From NCBI GenBank assembly GCA_039630235.1, contig JBCNVI010000003.1:124001-188000 (forward strand): a DNA stretch of 64,000 nt. The letters run 5' to 3'. Of this stretch, positions 37,931-46,392 are shown piece by piece; the stretch's first letter is position 1, and the number at the start of each line of letters is the position of its first letter. A program made the translations under genes and the position numbers. Source of the DNA: Candidatus Hydrothermales bacterium (GTDB taxonomy: Bacteria; Hydrothermota; Hydrothermia; Hydrothermales; JAJRUZ01). The notes beneath the pieces are model-generated. The model was given only the letters and a program-made list of their open reading frames with translations. It was not told where the DNA came from and searched no databases.

Positions 37931-38368
37931 AGATTTTTTAGCATTTTTTTAAAGTCTTTTAAAAAAATTTCGCTAAGATAAAATTGAAAAACTTAATTAT
38001 AAGTTTAACGAAAAATTCAAAGTTATTAATTTTTAAATTTTCAGAGTAGCTTTTTTGCGTGAGAGAAATTTTAATAGAGAAAGGCTTTGCCTTATCCACC
38101 GGGATTTTACTTTTGAATTCCGATAAGCAGGAGACACAAATTATTCCTCTCTATTAATCTCTGAATTTGAGTTTATTTCAGTTGAAAAATTTAAGGCAAA
38201 TTGGTAAATCAAGGGGAAGTGAACATTTTCTTCAGTACATTTTTCTACCTTTGTAATTATTAGAGGGACTCCACAAAAGTTTTTGTGCTTCTCATTTTTC
38301 CAAACTCTGAGTTTTTTTAAAGTCAAAAGTTTTTAGAACAATTCCCTGTTTTTATAAATATTTGGTTC
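37931..38368. other. 438-bp stretch without a convincing gene
   Basis: The stretch lies between two convergent genes. It holds a nested inverted-repeat region (38062-38162, listed separately) and a short hairpin CACAAAA/TTTTGTG at 38272-38287. A 61-codon minus-strand frame (38141-38326) starts at TTG without a ribosome site, and I do not accept it as a gene. The base composition is very AT-rich except in 38081-38135. Confidence 0.6.
38062..38162. ncRNA. Candidate structured RNA (nested hairpins, strand unresolved)
   Basis: An outer helix pairs 38062-38066 with 38158-38162 and 38071-38080 with 38148-38157 (5 bp, a 4-nt bulge, then 10 bp). Inside are either a hairpin AAGGC-TTT-GCCTT (38081-38093) or, using some of the same bases, CTTAT/ATAAG (38091-38095 with 38123-38127). 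The latter would stack on a 7-bp helix CGGGATT/AATTCCG (38100-38106 with 38116-38122). An unpaired tract from 38128 to 38147 completes a junction-like layout. It does not match the conserved cores of SRP RNA, tmRNA, RNase P RNA, 5S rRNA or any riboswitch I can recall. No clear promoter decides the strand. Confidence 0.35.
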
Positions 38369-39934
38369 TTAATAGTTTCTTACCGTTATTATAAAAATTA
38401 TTCTCCTATCAGGAGGTATTTTTTCTGAAATGTTTTCACTATATTTTGCTAAGATGTATAGCATTTCTCCTTTAAATTTTAATCCGAAATATAATCTACT
38501 ACCGTTGCCATAGAGAGGTTCTAAATAAAAGGATGTTGGGGGTTCAGCTTCATAAACATATATTCTTTTGTTATAACTGTTTATACTAAAACTATAGACA
38601 CCGAAAAAGAATATCCCTTTTTTAAGTTCTATTCCACCTAAAACACCAGGAGACGTTAATAGATAGTTATCCCATTCAAAATAGATTTTGTTTGAAAGTT
38701 CAAAATCTTTTGTATCATACCTTAATTCATTTTTAAGTCGTAACCTGTGAACATTTGTTTTTCTATCTTTTATTTCAAAAGTAAAATTTAAGGGTCTATT
38801 TAATCTTAAAAAGCCTTTTATATAGCTTTCATATCCACCCTTTTTTTCTGATTTTATAAATAACCTTTCATCAATTCTTAAAATTAATTTCTCTATTTTT
38901 CCCTCCCATCTTATCCCCGCTCCTATTTCATCTTTCCCTTCTCTTTTATAATCAAACTTGGTGTTAAAATATGATATATGATTACTAGGTAGTGTGTAGA
39001 AAAATAGTGAAAGTTTTGAAGAGTTGTATATTTTTCTTAAACCAAAATAGGTATATACATTGTTATTAATTAGTCCTGTTTCATAGAAAAAGTAAAATGG
39101 TCCGTATATTGATCCTGTAAAAGCAACAAAGGGTAAAGTTTTTTTATTTTTAATGTCTCTTAAAATACCTAAAAGTGGTGTAATTTCAAATTTTTCAACT
39201 ATAAATGTTATGAAACCTGTTAAAAATGTATCTTTTTTCAAAGCAAAAGCTAGATTGGTGTTGCTGTATGTTAATGCCGCTCCCTTTATTCCTATATTTG
39301 GTGAGTAAGAAGCAGTAGGATTTATCCTTTTTAAATTAGAGGGTAGATTAAAAAGTTCATTAGAGTAGGTGAAATACCTTCCAAATAGAAGACCTTTACC
39401 AAACTCAAAAAGATAATCCCCCAAAATAACGATTATTCCTTTGTATTTAACCTCACCATAAAATTTATCTATTTTTCTATAATTATGATGGGATAGGCCA
39501 AAATCAAAGATAGAATAAAGTCCCTTTACTTTTCCCTTCATGTTTCTATAAAATTTGTTTTCACCATATTTATCATTGTAATAGCCTTTTGTTTCCTGAT
39601 AGAAATTAAAAATAAGAGTGTTAAAATCGAGGTAATTTTCAAGGTAGTTATATTCAGGTGGTAAATTTAATCTTTTTCTGAAGTCATCAAAATTAATATA
39701 AAAACCATTTTTTCTTTCTTCTATTATTTTTTTAGCAAGACTCTTAGAAACCCCGGGAAGGTTTAAAATTTCTTCAAAATCAGCCTTATTAATATTAATT
39801 TTAACAAATTCTTTTTCATATATATCTTCCACAAAAATTTCTCCACCTGTTTCCTCTTCTTCTATTTCTTGAGTAAAGAGAGGGTTAATAAAGAAAAGAA
39901 TTATTAAAATTCCCTTTCTATAATAAAGTCGCAT
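38369..39934 (-). CDS. Helix-hairpin-helix domain fused to a predicted outer-membrane barrel
   Basis: A 521-residue exported protein. A signal peptide (ILIILFFINPLFTQ) is followed by an acidic linker and a ComEA-like helix-hairpin-helix region (~45-105: VKININKADFEEILNLPGVSK, then KIIEERKNGFYINFDDFRKRL). From ~110 on the sequence alternates aromatic and polar residues in strands typical of an outer-membrane beta-barrel and ends in a terminal aromatic residue (IITVRNY). Related HhH-barrel proteins occur in Bacteroidetes-like phyla. DNA binding at the surface during uptake is plausible but untested. It overlaps the upstream prenyl synthase gene by 31 nt. Confidence 0.75.
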   Translation of the reverse strand: MRLYYRKGILIILFFINPLFTQEIEEEETGGEIFVEDIYEKEFVKININKADFEEILNLPGVSKSLAKKIIEERKNGFYINFDDFRKRLNLPPEYNYLENYLDFNTLIFNFYQETKGYYNDKYGENKFYRNMKGKVKGLYSIFDFGLSHHNYRKIDKFYGEVKYKGIIVILGDYLFEFGKGLLFGRYFTYSNELFNLPSNLKRINPTASYSPNIGIKGAALTYSNTNLAFALKKDTFLTGFITFIVEKFEITPLLGILRDIKNKKTLPFVAFTGSIYGPFYFFYETGLINNNVYTYFGLRKIYNSSKLSLFFYTLPSNHISYFNTKFDYKREGKDEIGAGIRWEGKIEKLILRIDERLFIKSEKKGGYESYIKGFLRLNRPLNFTFEIKDRKTNVHRLRLKNELRYDTKDFELSNKIYFEWDNYLLTSPGVLGGIELKKGIFFFGVYSFSINSYNKRIYVYEAEPPTSFYLEPLYGNGSRLYFGLKFKGEMLYILAKYSENISEKIPPDRRIIFIITVRNY

Positions 39935-40779
39935 AGCTTTATCAAAAATTCTGCTTTATTATTAAATTCTTCTAATATTGATTTTGCCCTATTAATATGC
40001 TCTTTTGCAATTTCTAGGGATTTTTCAACACCATAGGCTTTTACATAAGTCATTTTGTTAATATCTTTTCTAACTTTTTTGCCTATTTTTTCTTTTTCTC
40101 CAATTGCATCAAGGATATCGTCCTTAATTTGGAAAGCCATTCCCAGTTCAATACCTGTATTTTTTAATTTTGTAATTGTTTCTTTATCTGCATTGCCAAG
40201 TATTGCACCAATTTCAAAGCAAGAGGAAAAAAGTAGAGCTGTTTTTTTAAGATGAATATTTTCAAGATATTGGGTGTTTAATTCCATTTTTTCGCCTTTT
40301 ATATCTAGAACTTCACCCTCTATAACACCTTTTGGACCCAGTGCTTTTACTAAAGAATTTAGAGCCAAAAGAACTTTTTCTGGTCTTGCTTTTGAATCTA
40401 AAAAAACTTCAATTCCAAAGATAAATAGAGCATCTCCAGCTAAGATCGCTATATCTTCACCGTAAACTCTGTGAACTGTTGGTACACCTCTTCTTAAATC
40501 GTCGTTATCAATGGCAGGAAGATCGTCATGTATCAAGGTGAATGTATGGACTATTTCGATTGCGCAGGCTGGTGGTATTATTTCTTCGTCTTTTTCTCCG
40601 CCACAAACTTTATAGGCCTCATATGTTATTATGGGTCTTACTCTTTTTCCTCCAGCTAATATTAAATGTCGCATTGCTTCTCTTAATGGTGAGCTTACGT
40701 CTTTTAAGTCGATGTATCTTAGAAGACTTTCTTCAATTTTTAATTTCCTTTTGTTATACTCTTCAAGAAAATTTTTCAT
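39904..40779 (-). CDS. Polyprenyl (geranylgeranyl/farnesyl) diphosphate synthase
   Basis: Chain-elongating trans-prenyltransferase. The first Asp-rich motif is DDLPAIDNDDLRRG (~88-101), with GGKRVRP before it. The second is KDDILDAIGE (~213-222). With the ATG at 40779, preceded by AAAGGGGG, it is 291 residues, normal for this family. The frame is open upstream to 40851 but those 24 residues are unlike the family. Product chain length cannot be set with confidence. The 3' end overlaps the HhH-barrel gene by 31 nt. Confidence 0.9.
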   Translation of the reverse strand: MKNFLEEYNKRKLKIEESLLRYIDLKDVSSPLREAMRHLILAGGKRVRPIITYEAYKVCGGEKDEEIIPPACAIEIVHTFTLIHDDLPAIDNDDLRRGVPTVHRVYGEDIAILAGDALFIFGIEVFLDSKARPEKVLLALNSLVKALGPKGVIEGEVLDIKGEKMELNTQYLENIHLKKTALLFSSCFEIGAILGNADKETITKLKNTGIELGMAFQIKDDILDAIGEKEKIGKKVRKDINKMTYVKAYGVEKSLEIAKEHINRAKSILEEFNNKAEFLIKLCDFIIEREF

Positions 40780-40997
40780 AATACTATCTTTTGCCCCCTT
40801 TTTTATCAAGTAGAGAAAATTTATGTTTTGTTCCCAAACGTAGGTAGACAAGTTAGAGCTTGAGCTAATTGAGCTTCAGTTTTCGGAGTATTTAGAAATT
40901 TGTGATTTAAAGAGTAAGAGTTATTTGAAGTGTTTCTGGTAGGGGAGTTTAGGTATCTCTGAGATGTTGGAAATAGAAAATGGAGCATTTTTAAAAG

Positions 40998-41089
40998 CGG
41001 AGAGGGCGGGATTTGAACCCGCGAGACCCCTTTTGGGGGTCTGCACGATTTCCAGTCGTGCCCCTTCGACCAGGCTCGGGCACCTCTCC
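40998..41089 (-). tRNA. tRNA-Ser (anticodon GGA)
   Basis: A 92-nt class II tRNA. The acceptor stem is GGAGAGG/CCTCTCC with discriminator G, the anticodon loop is CTGGAAA, the long variable arm is built on GACCCC/GGGGTC, and the T-arm is GCGGG-TTCAAAT-CCCGC. The 3' CCA is not encoded. It reads UCC and UCU. The 218-nt gap between it and the prenyl synthase (40780-40997) holds nothing I recognise. Confidence 0.97.
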
Positions 41090-41124
41090 CTTTTATAAAG
41101 ATTAATATAAACTTTCTGATTAAA

Positions 41125-41901
41125 TCAAATATATAGAAAGTTTTTCTTCTCTTTAGCTTTATAGAGCTTTTGGTCTAAGGTTTTAAGCACAGCTTTAATG
41201 TCTTTCATTTCATCCCATGTGAAAAGTCCCCCACCTATACTCAAAGTTATCCTTATTTTTTCTTTATCTATTTTAAAAACTTTCTTTTCAAAGCTTTTTC
41301 TTAAATCCTCCATAATTTTTTTGGCCTTTTCAAAGGGTTCGTCAAATAAAATTACAAATTCATCTCCACCGTACCTAAAGGTGATGTTTTTTGAATTTTT
41401 TAAAAGAGATCTCATTTCAGTTGAAAATTCTCTGAGAAAATTATCACCCACAAGATGTCCAAATTTATCGTTTATCTGTTTAAAATTATCAATATCAATC
41501 ATAAATGAAGGTATTTTATCGTTTCTAAAAGAACTTAATATGTCTTTTAGATGCTCTTCAAAATACAAAAGATTATAAAGGTTTGTTAAGGGATCTCTAA
41601 AGGCTAATTCTTTTAACGCATAATTCTGAATAGAAATTTCATCAAAAAGCATTATTGTGAGTTCCTCGACTCCCTGAAACATTCCTCTAAATCTTTTTAT
41701 GTTATTTGGCAGTTTTTTGTTGTTTATAATGTAGGCAAATAGTTTGTAAAGTTCTTTTTTGTAAAAAAAATCAATAAAAAAGACGTAAAGCATAGCTATA
41801 GAATAAAGTAGCAAAATTATAGTAAATAGCTTGTGGTTTCTTGTTACAAAAAGTAGAAAAGAAAAAGCAAATATAAAGATAATTCGAAGATATAAATTCA
41901 T
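41125..41901 (-). CDS. Membrane-anchored diguanylate cyclase (GGDEF)
   Basis: Makes cyclic di-GMP. Two hydrophobic spans (~1-48) precede a short linker and a GGDEF domain (~95-258) with FRDPLTNLYNLLYFEEHL, FMIDIDNFKQINDKFGH and the intact RYGGDEFVILF active loop. The RxxD inhibitory site five residues before the GGDEF is absent. It is 258 residues. The promoter ends 6 nt before the ATG. No c-di-GMP receptor or phosphodiesterase gene is seen here. A 9-bp AAACTTTCT/AGAAAGTTT inverted repeat spans its 3' end and may be a terminator. Confidence 0.92.
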   Translation of the reverse strand: MNLYLRIIFIFAFSFLLFVTRNHKLFTIILLLYSIAMLYVFFIDFFYKKELYKLFAYIINNKKLPNNIKRFRGMFQGVEELTIMLFDEISIQNYALKELAFRDPLTNLYNLLYFEEHLKDILSSFRNDKIPSFMIDIDNFKQINDKFGHLVGDNFLREFSTEMRSLLKNSKNITFRYGGDEFVILFDEPFEKAKKIMEDLRKSFEKKVFKIDKEKIRITLSIGGGLFTWDEMKDIKAVLKTLDQKLYKAKEKKNFLYI

Positions 41902-41907
41902 TTATTA

Positions 41908-41936
41908 AATATAAAGGTTTTTCTTATAATTTTCCA
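41908..41936 (-). promoter_or_regulatory. Diguanylate cyclase promoter (predicted leaderless), overlapping the ZIP promoter
   Basis: On the minus strand TGGAAA (41936-41931), a 17-nt spacer and TATATT (41913-41908) end 6 nt before the ATG. On the plus strand TATAAT (41925-41930) is the likely -10 for the ZIP gene, with a leader of about 6 nt. The two genes share a 41-bp promoter region. Confidence 0.5.
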
Positions 41937-41942
41937 TTTCAA

Positions 41943-42734
41943 ATGGAGTTTATTGAAAAAATTTTGATTTTTTGTGCTGGTGGAAATAAAATAATTTTAG
42001 CTCTGATAGGTGGAATAATAATTTCTCTTTTGAATCTGTTAGGCGCTTTGCTTGTTTTCTTTATTCCTAAACCCTCTGATAAGTTAATGGATACTTTGCT
42101 TGGTTTTGCTGCAGGTGTAATGTTAGCCGCAAGTTTTACAAGTCTAATAATTCCGGCAACAAATTATAATGGGATTTTTCCAGTTATTTTGGGAATTATT
42201 CTCGGTGCAATAGTGCTAGATCTGGGTGATCACATTATACCTCACATTCATAAAGTAATTGGAGAAGAGGGTATAAAAAGAAAAAGAATTAGGGGCGTTT
42301 GGCTTTTAATACTTGCAATAACTATTCACAATATGCCTGAAGGGCTTGCTGTTGGTGTTGGTTTCGGATCAGGTAACATAAAAGATGCTATTATACTTAT
42401 GCTTGCAATAGGAATTCAAAATATACCGGAAGGCTTTTCAGTTTCAGTCTCTGCTTTTGAGGCAGGCTATGGAAAGAAATTTTATTCGGTGCTGGTTGGT
42501 CTAAGATCAGGCTTAGTTGAAATTCCCTTAGCGGTTTTAGGGGCTCTATTTGCTTCAATTAGTGAATATATTTTACCTTATGTGATGGGATTTGCCGCTG
42601 GTGCAATGCTCTATGTTATAAGTGATGAAATTGTTCCAGAAACCCACAGAAAAGGACATGAAAGGCTTGCAACTTTTGGAACTATTATCGGACTTGTTTT
42701 AATGCTTTATATGGACATTGCTTTTGCAAGTTAA
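41943..42734 (+). CDS. ZIP-family divalent metal transporter
   Basis: A 263-residue membrane protein with eight predicted spans. The metal-binding motifs HNMPEGLAVGVGFGSG (span IV, ~132) and QNIPEGFSVSVSAFEAG (span V, ~158) are intact; a His-containing loop DLGDHIIPHIHKVIGEEG lies before them. It most likely imports Zn2+ or Fe2+. It ends 6 nt before the MacB-like permease gene, so it may be co-expressed with the efflux set. Confidence 0.92.
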   Translation: MEFIEKILIFCAGGNKIILALIGGIIISLLNLLGALLVFFIPKPSDKLMDTLLGFAAGVMLAASFTSLIIPATNYNGIFPVILGIILGAIVLDLGDHIIPHIHKVIGEEGIKRKRIRGVWLLILAITIHNMPEGLAVGVGFGSGNIKDAIILMLAIGIQNIPEGFSVSVSAFEAGYGKKFYSVLVGLRSGLVEIPLAVLGALFASISEYILPYVMGFAAGAMLYVISDEIVPETHRKGHERLATFGTIIGLVLMLYMDIAFAS

Positions 42735-42740
42735 AAGCCA

Positions 42741-44000
42741 ATGAAAATTTGGGATTTATTTCAAACAGCCATTTATGGAGTTAAAACACATAAGTTAAGA
42801 TCTGTTCTTACAACTTTAGGCGTAATAATTGGGGTTGGGACAGTAATTTCGATGGTATCTATAATAGAGGGTATCAATGAATTTGTGTATAAACAGTTTG
42901 GGACAATTGGCTTTAATGTAATTTACATACAAAAGTATAAGTGGAGAATAGCACCGGGATCGATTGAGGAAGATTGGTTAAAAAAAGCTAAAGATTACCC
43001 TGATTTTAATGAGGAGGACTTAAAAGATATTAAAGAGCTTTATTTTGTTGATAAAGCCTCTATTTCGATTGATCTTTGGATGATGTCCAAGGTAGAGTAC
43101 AAAGATAAAACACTTGAAAATATAGAATTAAGTGCTGCCACGCCTGAAATCTTTGAAATTTTAGGTTATAACCTAGAGAGTGGAAGGAAGTTAAACGAGG
43201 ATGATGAATTTTATAGAAGGAATGTTTGTGTAATTGGTAAATATGTAGCGTCTAATTTATTCAAAGAAAAAGACCCTCTTGATAGGGAGATAAAAATTGG
43301 TGATGAAAATTTCTTAGTCGTAGGGGTTTTAAAAGAAAAGGGAGAAATTTTTGGATATTCTCTTGATAGGAAAATATTTATACCTTTTTCTAAGGGAAAG
43401 GAAATAAAGGGTATACCAATTTTTGATTGGGAAAAAATTTTTATAGCGCCGGTGATTGAAGTAAAAATAAAGGATAACATTGATATAAAAAGGGCAATTG
43501 AGGAGCTCAGAAAATTTTTGAGAAAAAGAAGGGCGCTTTTTTTTACAGATGAGGATAATTTTTACCTTAATACACAGGGGGTTCTTTTGGATGTCTATAG
43601 GGCACTGACAGGTGGTATATTTGCTGCTATGATAGGTATTTCTTCACTTGCCTTAATTGTGGGTGGGATTGGAATAATGAATATAATGCTTGTATCAGTA
43701 TCTGAAAGAACAAGGGAAATAGGGATAAGAATAGCGGTTGGTGCAAGAAGAAAGGATATTTTGTATCAGTTTTTACTTGAAACTATTCTTTTAACTTCGA
43801 TTGGTTCTTTTTTAGGTTTACTCTTTGGTATAGGAGTGGGAAAACTTATTGATTTTTTAACGCCTTTGCCATCAAAAGTTCCACTGTGGAGTGTCCTTAT
43901 TGCTTTTTTATTATCTTTTGTAGTTGGAATTTTTTTCGGTATATATCCAGCAACTCAAGCAGCTAAAAAGAATCCCATTGAGTGCTTAAGATATGAATAA
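42741..44000 (+). CDS. MacB-like ABC transporter permease
   Basis: A 419-residue FtsX/MacB-type permease without the ATPase domain. The N-terminal span follows TAIYGVKTHKLRSVLTTLGVIIG (~18-40), then a ~220-residue periplasmic domain and three C-terminal spans with IMNIMLVSVSERTREIGIRIAVGAR (coupling helix). The matching ATPase is three genes downstream. Mechanotransmission for tripartite export is the known role of the family. Confidence 0.93.
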   Translation: MKIWDLFQTAIYGVKTHKLRSVLTTLGVIIGVGTVISMVSIIEGINEFVYKQFGTIGFNVIYIQKYKWRIAPGSIEEDWLKKAKDYPDFNEEDLKDIKELYFVDKASISIDLWMMSKVEYKDKTLENIELSAATPEIFEILGYNLESGRKLNEDDEFYRRNVCVIGKYVASNLFKEKDPLDREIKIGDENFLVVGVLKEKGEIFGYSLDRKIFIPFSKGKEIKGIPIFDWEKIFIAPVIEVKIKDNIDIKRAIEELRKFLRKRRALFFTDEDNFYLNTQGVLLDVYRALTGGIFAAMIGISSLALIVGGIGIMNIMLVSVSERTREIGIRIAVGARRKDILYQFLLETILLTSIGSFLGLLFGIGVGKLIDFLTPLPSKVPLWSVLIAFLLSFVVGIFFGIYPATQAAKKNPIECLRYE

Positions 44001-44011
44001 AAGGAGGTTCT

Positions 44012-45238
44012 ATGATATCTATATGGCTATTTATTATATCAATAGATACTTTGGGAATTAATTTAGAAGAGGCTCTTAAAAAAGTCTTAGAAAATTTTCC
44101 AGAAATGGTAATCCAGAAAAAGAACTCTTACCTGAGAAATATTGAATACATAAATTCAATTCTTAATTTTGCACCTAATATTAATGTGGAGGGCGGTTTC
44201 TCTGATATCGAAAAAAATTCTTTTACTTCTCCAATTTTATCGTCCATAGAAAGAGGTTACACTTTTAAAGTCTCTCTTTCTCAAAAAATTTTTTCTCCTT
44301 CTAGCGTATATAACTTGTTATACCATTACTCATTAAAAGAAAGTAATGAGTTAACTTTGCTTGAGTCTAAAATGAGATTACTTTATGAATTGGAAACAAA
44401 GTATTTTAATGTTTTGAAATCAAAAGCTGTTCTTAAAGCTTATGAAAAAAGTTTGGAGCGAGCTAAAAGCTATTTACAACTTGCTGAGGAAAAATTTAAA
44501 AGCGGATTACTTTCTCATTTTGACTACATGAACATAAAGTTAGATTTAGAAAATTTAATTTTAAATATTAGACAAGCTGAGAAAAATTTTTACGATGTAC
44601 TCTATGATTTTAATTATCTGCTGGGAAATGATGGAAAAATTCTTTATGTTCCAAAGGAAGTAAAATTGGATAGTGTACCTGTTAAAGAAGTTGAAAAAAT
44701 AAATTTTTATTCTTATGAATCTGAGAAATGGATAAAGAGGGGTTCAACGTTTAATCTAATTTACAATATTTTTTCTTTCCTACCAGAGGTTTATCTTTCT
44801 TTATTTTGTTCTTATTCTAACACTACCTTTAAGGATCTTTTTGAAAAACCTGAATCTTCAAGGGGTATTTATCTTTCATTTTCTTTACGTTTTTGGGATT
44901 ATCCATTTAATTTGGTTAAGAGTAAATTAAAGGATGAAATTGAAAGGGAAAATCTAAAAAGGATTTACCTTTTGTCAACTTTAAATTATGAAAAATCTAG
45001 GAGAAATCTCGAAATTGCAAAAGAAGCTTTTAAACTAGCAGGTGAAAAACTTAAAACTTCTGAAATTGGCTATAAATTAGCTGTTGAAAGCTTCAAAGTC
45101 GGTAAAATATCTTCTATAGAACTTCTAAAGGCGGAAGAGAATCTGAGAATTAGTGAAATAGACTACGTAAATTCATATTATAATTATAAACTAGCCTTTA
45201 CTCTCTATCTTTATTTAACGGGAAACTTAAGCTACTAA
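44012..45238 (+). CDS. TolC-family outer-membrane channel
   Basis: A 408-residue exported protein. After a signal-like N-terminus it shows the repeated coiled-helix halves of TolC: AEEKFKSGLLSHFDYMNIKLDLENL (~165) and SEIGYKLAVESFKVGKISSIELLKAEENL (~350), the duplicated F(K/R)xG signatures of the family. Between them are beta strands for the barrel. RBS AAAAGGAGG. It would form the outer duct of the adjacent MacA/MacB-like pump. Confidence 0.9.
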   Translation: MISIWLFIISIDTLGINLEEALKKVLENFPEMVIQKKNSYLRNIEYINSILNFAPNINVEGGFSDIEKNSFTSPILSSIERGYTFKVSLSQKIFSPSSVYNLLYHYSLKESNELTLLESKMRLLYELETKYFNVLKSKAVLKAYEKSLERAKSYLQLAEEKFKSGLLSHFDYMNIKLDLENLILNIRQAEKNFYDVLYDFNYLLGNDGKILYVPKEVKLDSVPVKEVEKINFYSYESEKWIKRGSTFNLIYNIFSFLPEVYLSLFCSYSNTTFKDLFEKPESSRGIYLSFSLRFWDYPFNLVKSKLKDEIERENLKRIYLLSTLNYEKSRRNLEIAKEAFKLAGEKLKTSEIGYKLAVESFKVGKISSIELLKAEENLRISEIDYVNSYYNYKLAFTLYLYLTGNLSY

Positions 45239-45240
45239 AA

Positions 45241-46392
45241 ATGAAAAAATTAGTCTTTTTCATAATTTTTTTGGTGCTCATATTAGCAATTCTAATAGTG
45301 CTTAGAATAAAAGTAACCAAAGAGGAGAATGTGGTAGAAATAGAAGTAGTAAAGAAGGATTATATTCAAGAGGTTATAAAGGCTTATGGTTTTCTTGAAG
45401 CTAGTAAACAGGTAGAGATCGGATCTGAGGTAATAGGTAAAATAAAAAGAATATTAGTTTCTAAGGGAGACTTTGTAAAAAAAGGAGATCTCGTATGTAT
45501 CATAGATCCCACTGAATATCAGGCTCAGAGAGATAGAATCAAGGCAATACTTGAGCAGAATCTTTATGAGTTAAATTTAGCAAAAATTGATTACGAAAGA
45601 GAAAAAAATCTCTTTGAAAAAAAACTGATCTCTCAAAAAGAGCTTGAAATAGCAGAAGCGAGATTTAAAAGTTTACTTTTCAGGATAAAGCAAGATAGTT
45701 TTAATTTAAAAGAATACGAAAATAGGTTACAAAAATGTTTTATAAGATCTCCGATAGATGGAGAAGTTATGGAGATATACAAAAAAGAGGGAGAAACAGT
45801 TGTACCTGGAACAATAAATAATCCAGCATCAATAATAATGGTCATAGGAGATAAAAGTAAAATGATTGCAAGATGCGAAGTAGATGAAACAGAAATACCC
45901 AAAATTAAAAAGGGGCAAAAAGTAAAGATAAAAGTGAATGCGTTCCCTGATACGTTTTTTAGCGGAAGTGTAAACAAAATTGGAGGAGTTAGAACTTCTT
46001 CTTTAGCCCAAGCTCAAACGCAAAGAGTTATAAAATTTCCCATAGAAATAGAAATCAATGAGGAGTTTAATTTATTTTTACCAGGAATGAGTGTATCTTG
46101 TGAAATCATAACGGCTGAGAAAGAAAGCACAATAACACTTCCTTACTCAGCTTTGGGAAGAGAAAAAATCAAAAATAGGGCACGAGAAGAATTTAATACT
46201 TTTCTTTTTGTATTAAAAAATAGAAGAGCTAAAAAGATATACGTAAAAACTGGGATAAGAGGATTTAAAAGAATCGAAATTTTAAGTGGTTTAAATATTA
46301 GCGATACGGTGATTGTTGGTCCCGAAGAAGTTCTCAGGAAACTTAAGGATGGAGAAAAAGTAGTAGTAAAGCCCCTGGATAAAAGAGAATGA
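45241..46392 (+). CDS. Periplasmic adaptor protein (MacA/HlyD family)
   Basis: A 383-residue membrane-fusion protein. There is an N-terminal anchor span (~3-22), a lipoyl half motif (ASKQVEIGSEVIGKIKRILVSKGDFVKKGDLVCIID), a helical hairpin (~95-150), the second lipoyl half (CFIRSPIDGEVMEIYKKEGETV), a beta-barrel domain and a membrane-proximal domain. It links the permease to the TolC channel. It begins 2 nt after the TolC-like stop and overlaps the ATPase gene by 4 nt. Confidence 0.93.
   Translation: MKKLVFFIIFLVLILAILIVLRIKVTKEENVVEIEVVKKDYIQEVIKAYGFLEASKQVEIGSEVIGKIKRILVSKGDFVKKGDLVCIIDPTEYQAQRDRIKAILEQNLYELNLAKIDYEREKNLFEKKLISQKELEIAEARFKSLLFRIKQDSFNLKEYENRLQKCFIRSPIDGEVMEIYKKEGETVVPGTINNPASIIMVIGDKSKMIARCEVDETEIPKIKKGQKVKIKVNAFPDTFFSGSVNKIGGVRTSSLAQAQTQRVIKFPIEIEINEEFNLFLPGMSVSCEIITAEKESTITLPYSALGREKIKNRAREEFNTFLFVLKNRRAKKIYVKTGIRGFKRIEILSGLNISDTVIVGPEEVLRKLKDGEKVVVKPLDKRE

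Noticed and set aside
38062-38162. SRP RNA, tmRNA, RNase P RNA or 5S rRNA identity for the structured region
   Set aside because: The diagnostic cores (GGAA-loop helix of SRP RNA, tRNA-like ends of tmRNA, GAGGAAAGTCC-type P4 of RNase P RNA, 5S loop motifs) are absent on both strands.
38141-38326. 61-codon minus-strand reading frame
   Set aside because: It starts at TTG with no ribosome site, has no recognisable motif, and its 3' part coincides with the inverted-repeat region, so it is more likely chance.
40852-40900. GAGCTT/GAGCTA repeats upstream of the prenyl synthase
   Set aside because: The units are short and imperfect and not aligned with any promoter element.
40852-40950. Short plus-strand open frame after the prenyl synthase
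   Set aside because: About 33 codons follow a TAG with no start codon or ribosome site; no family resemblance.
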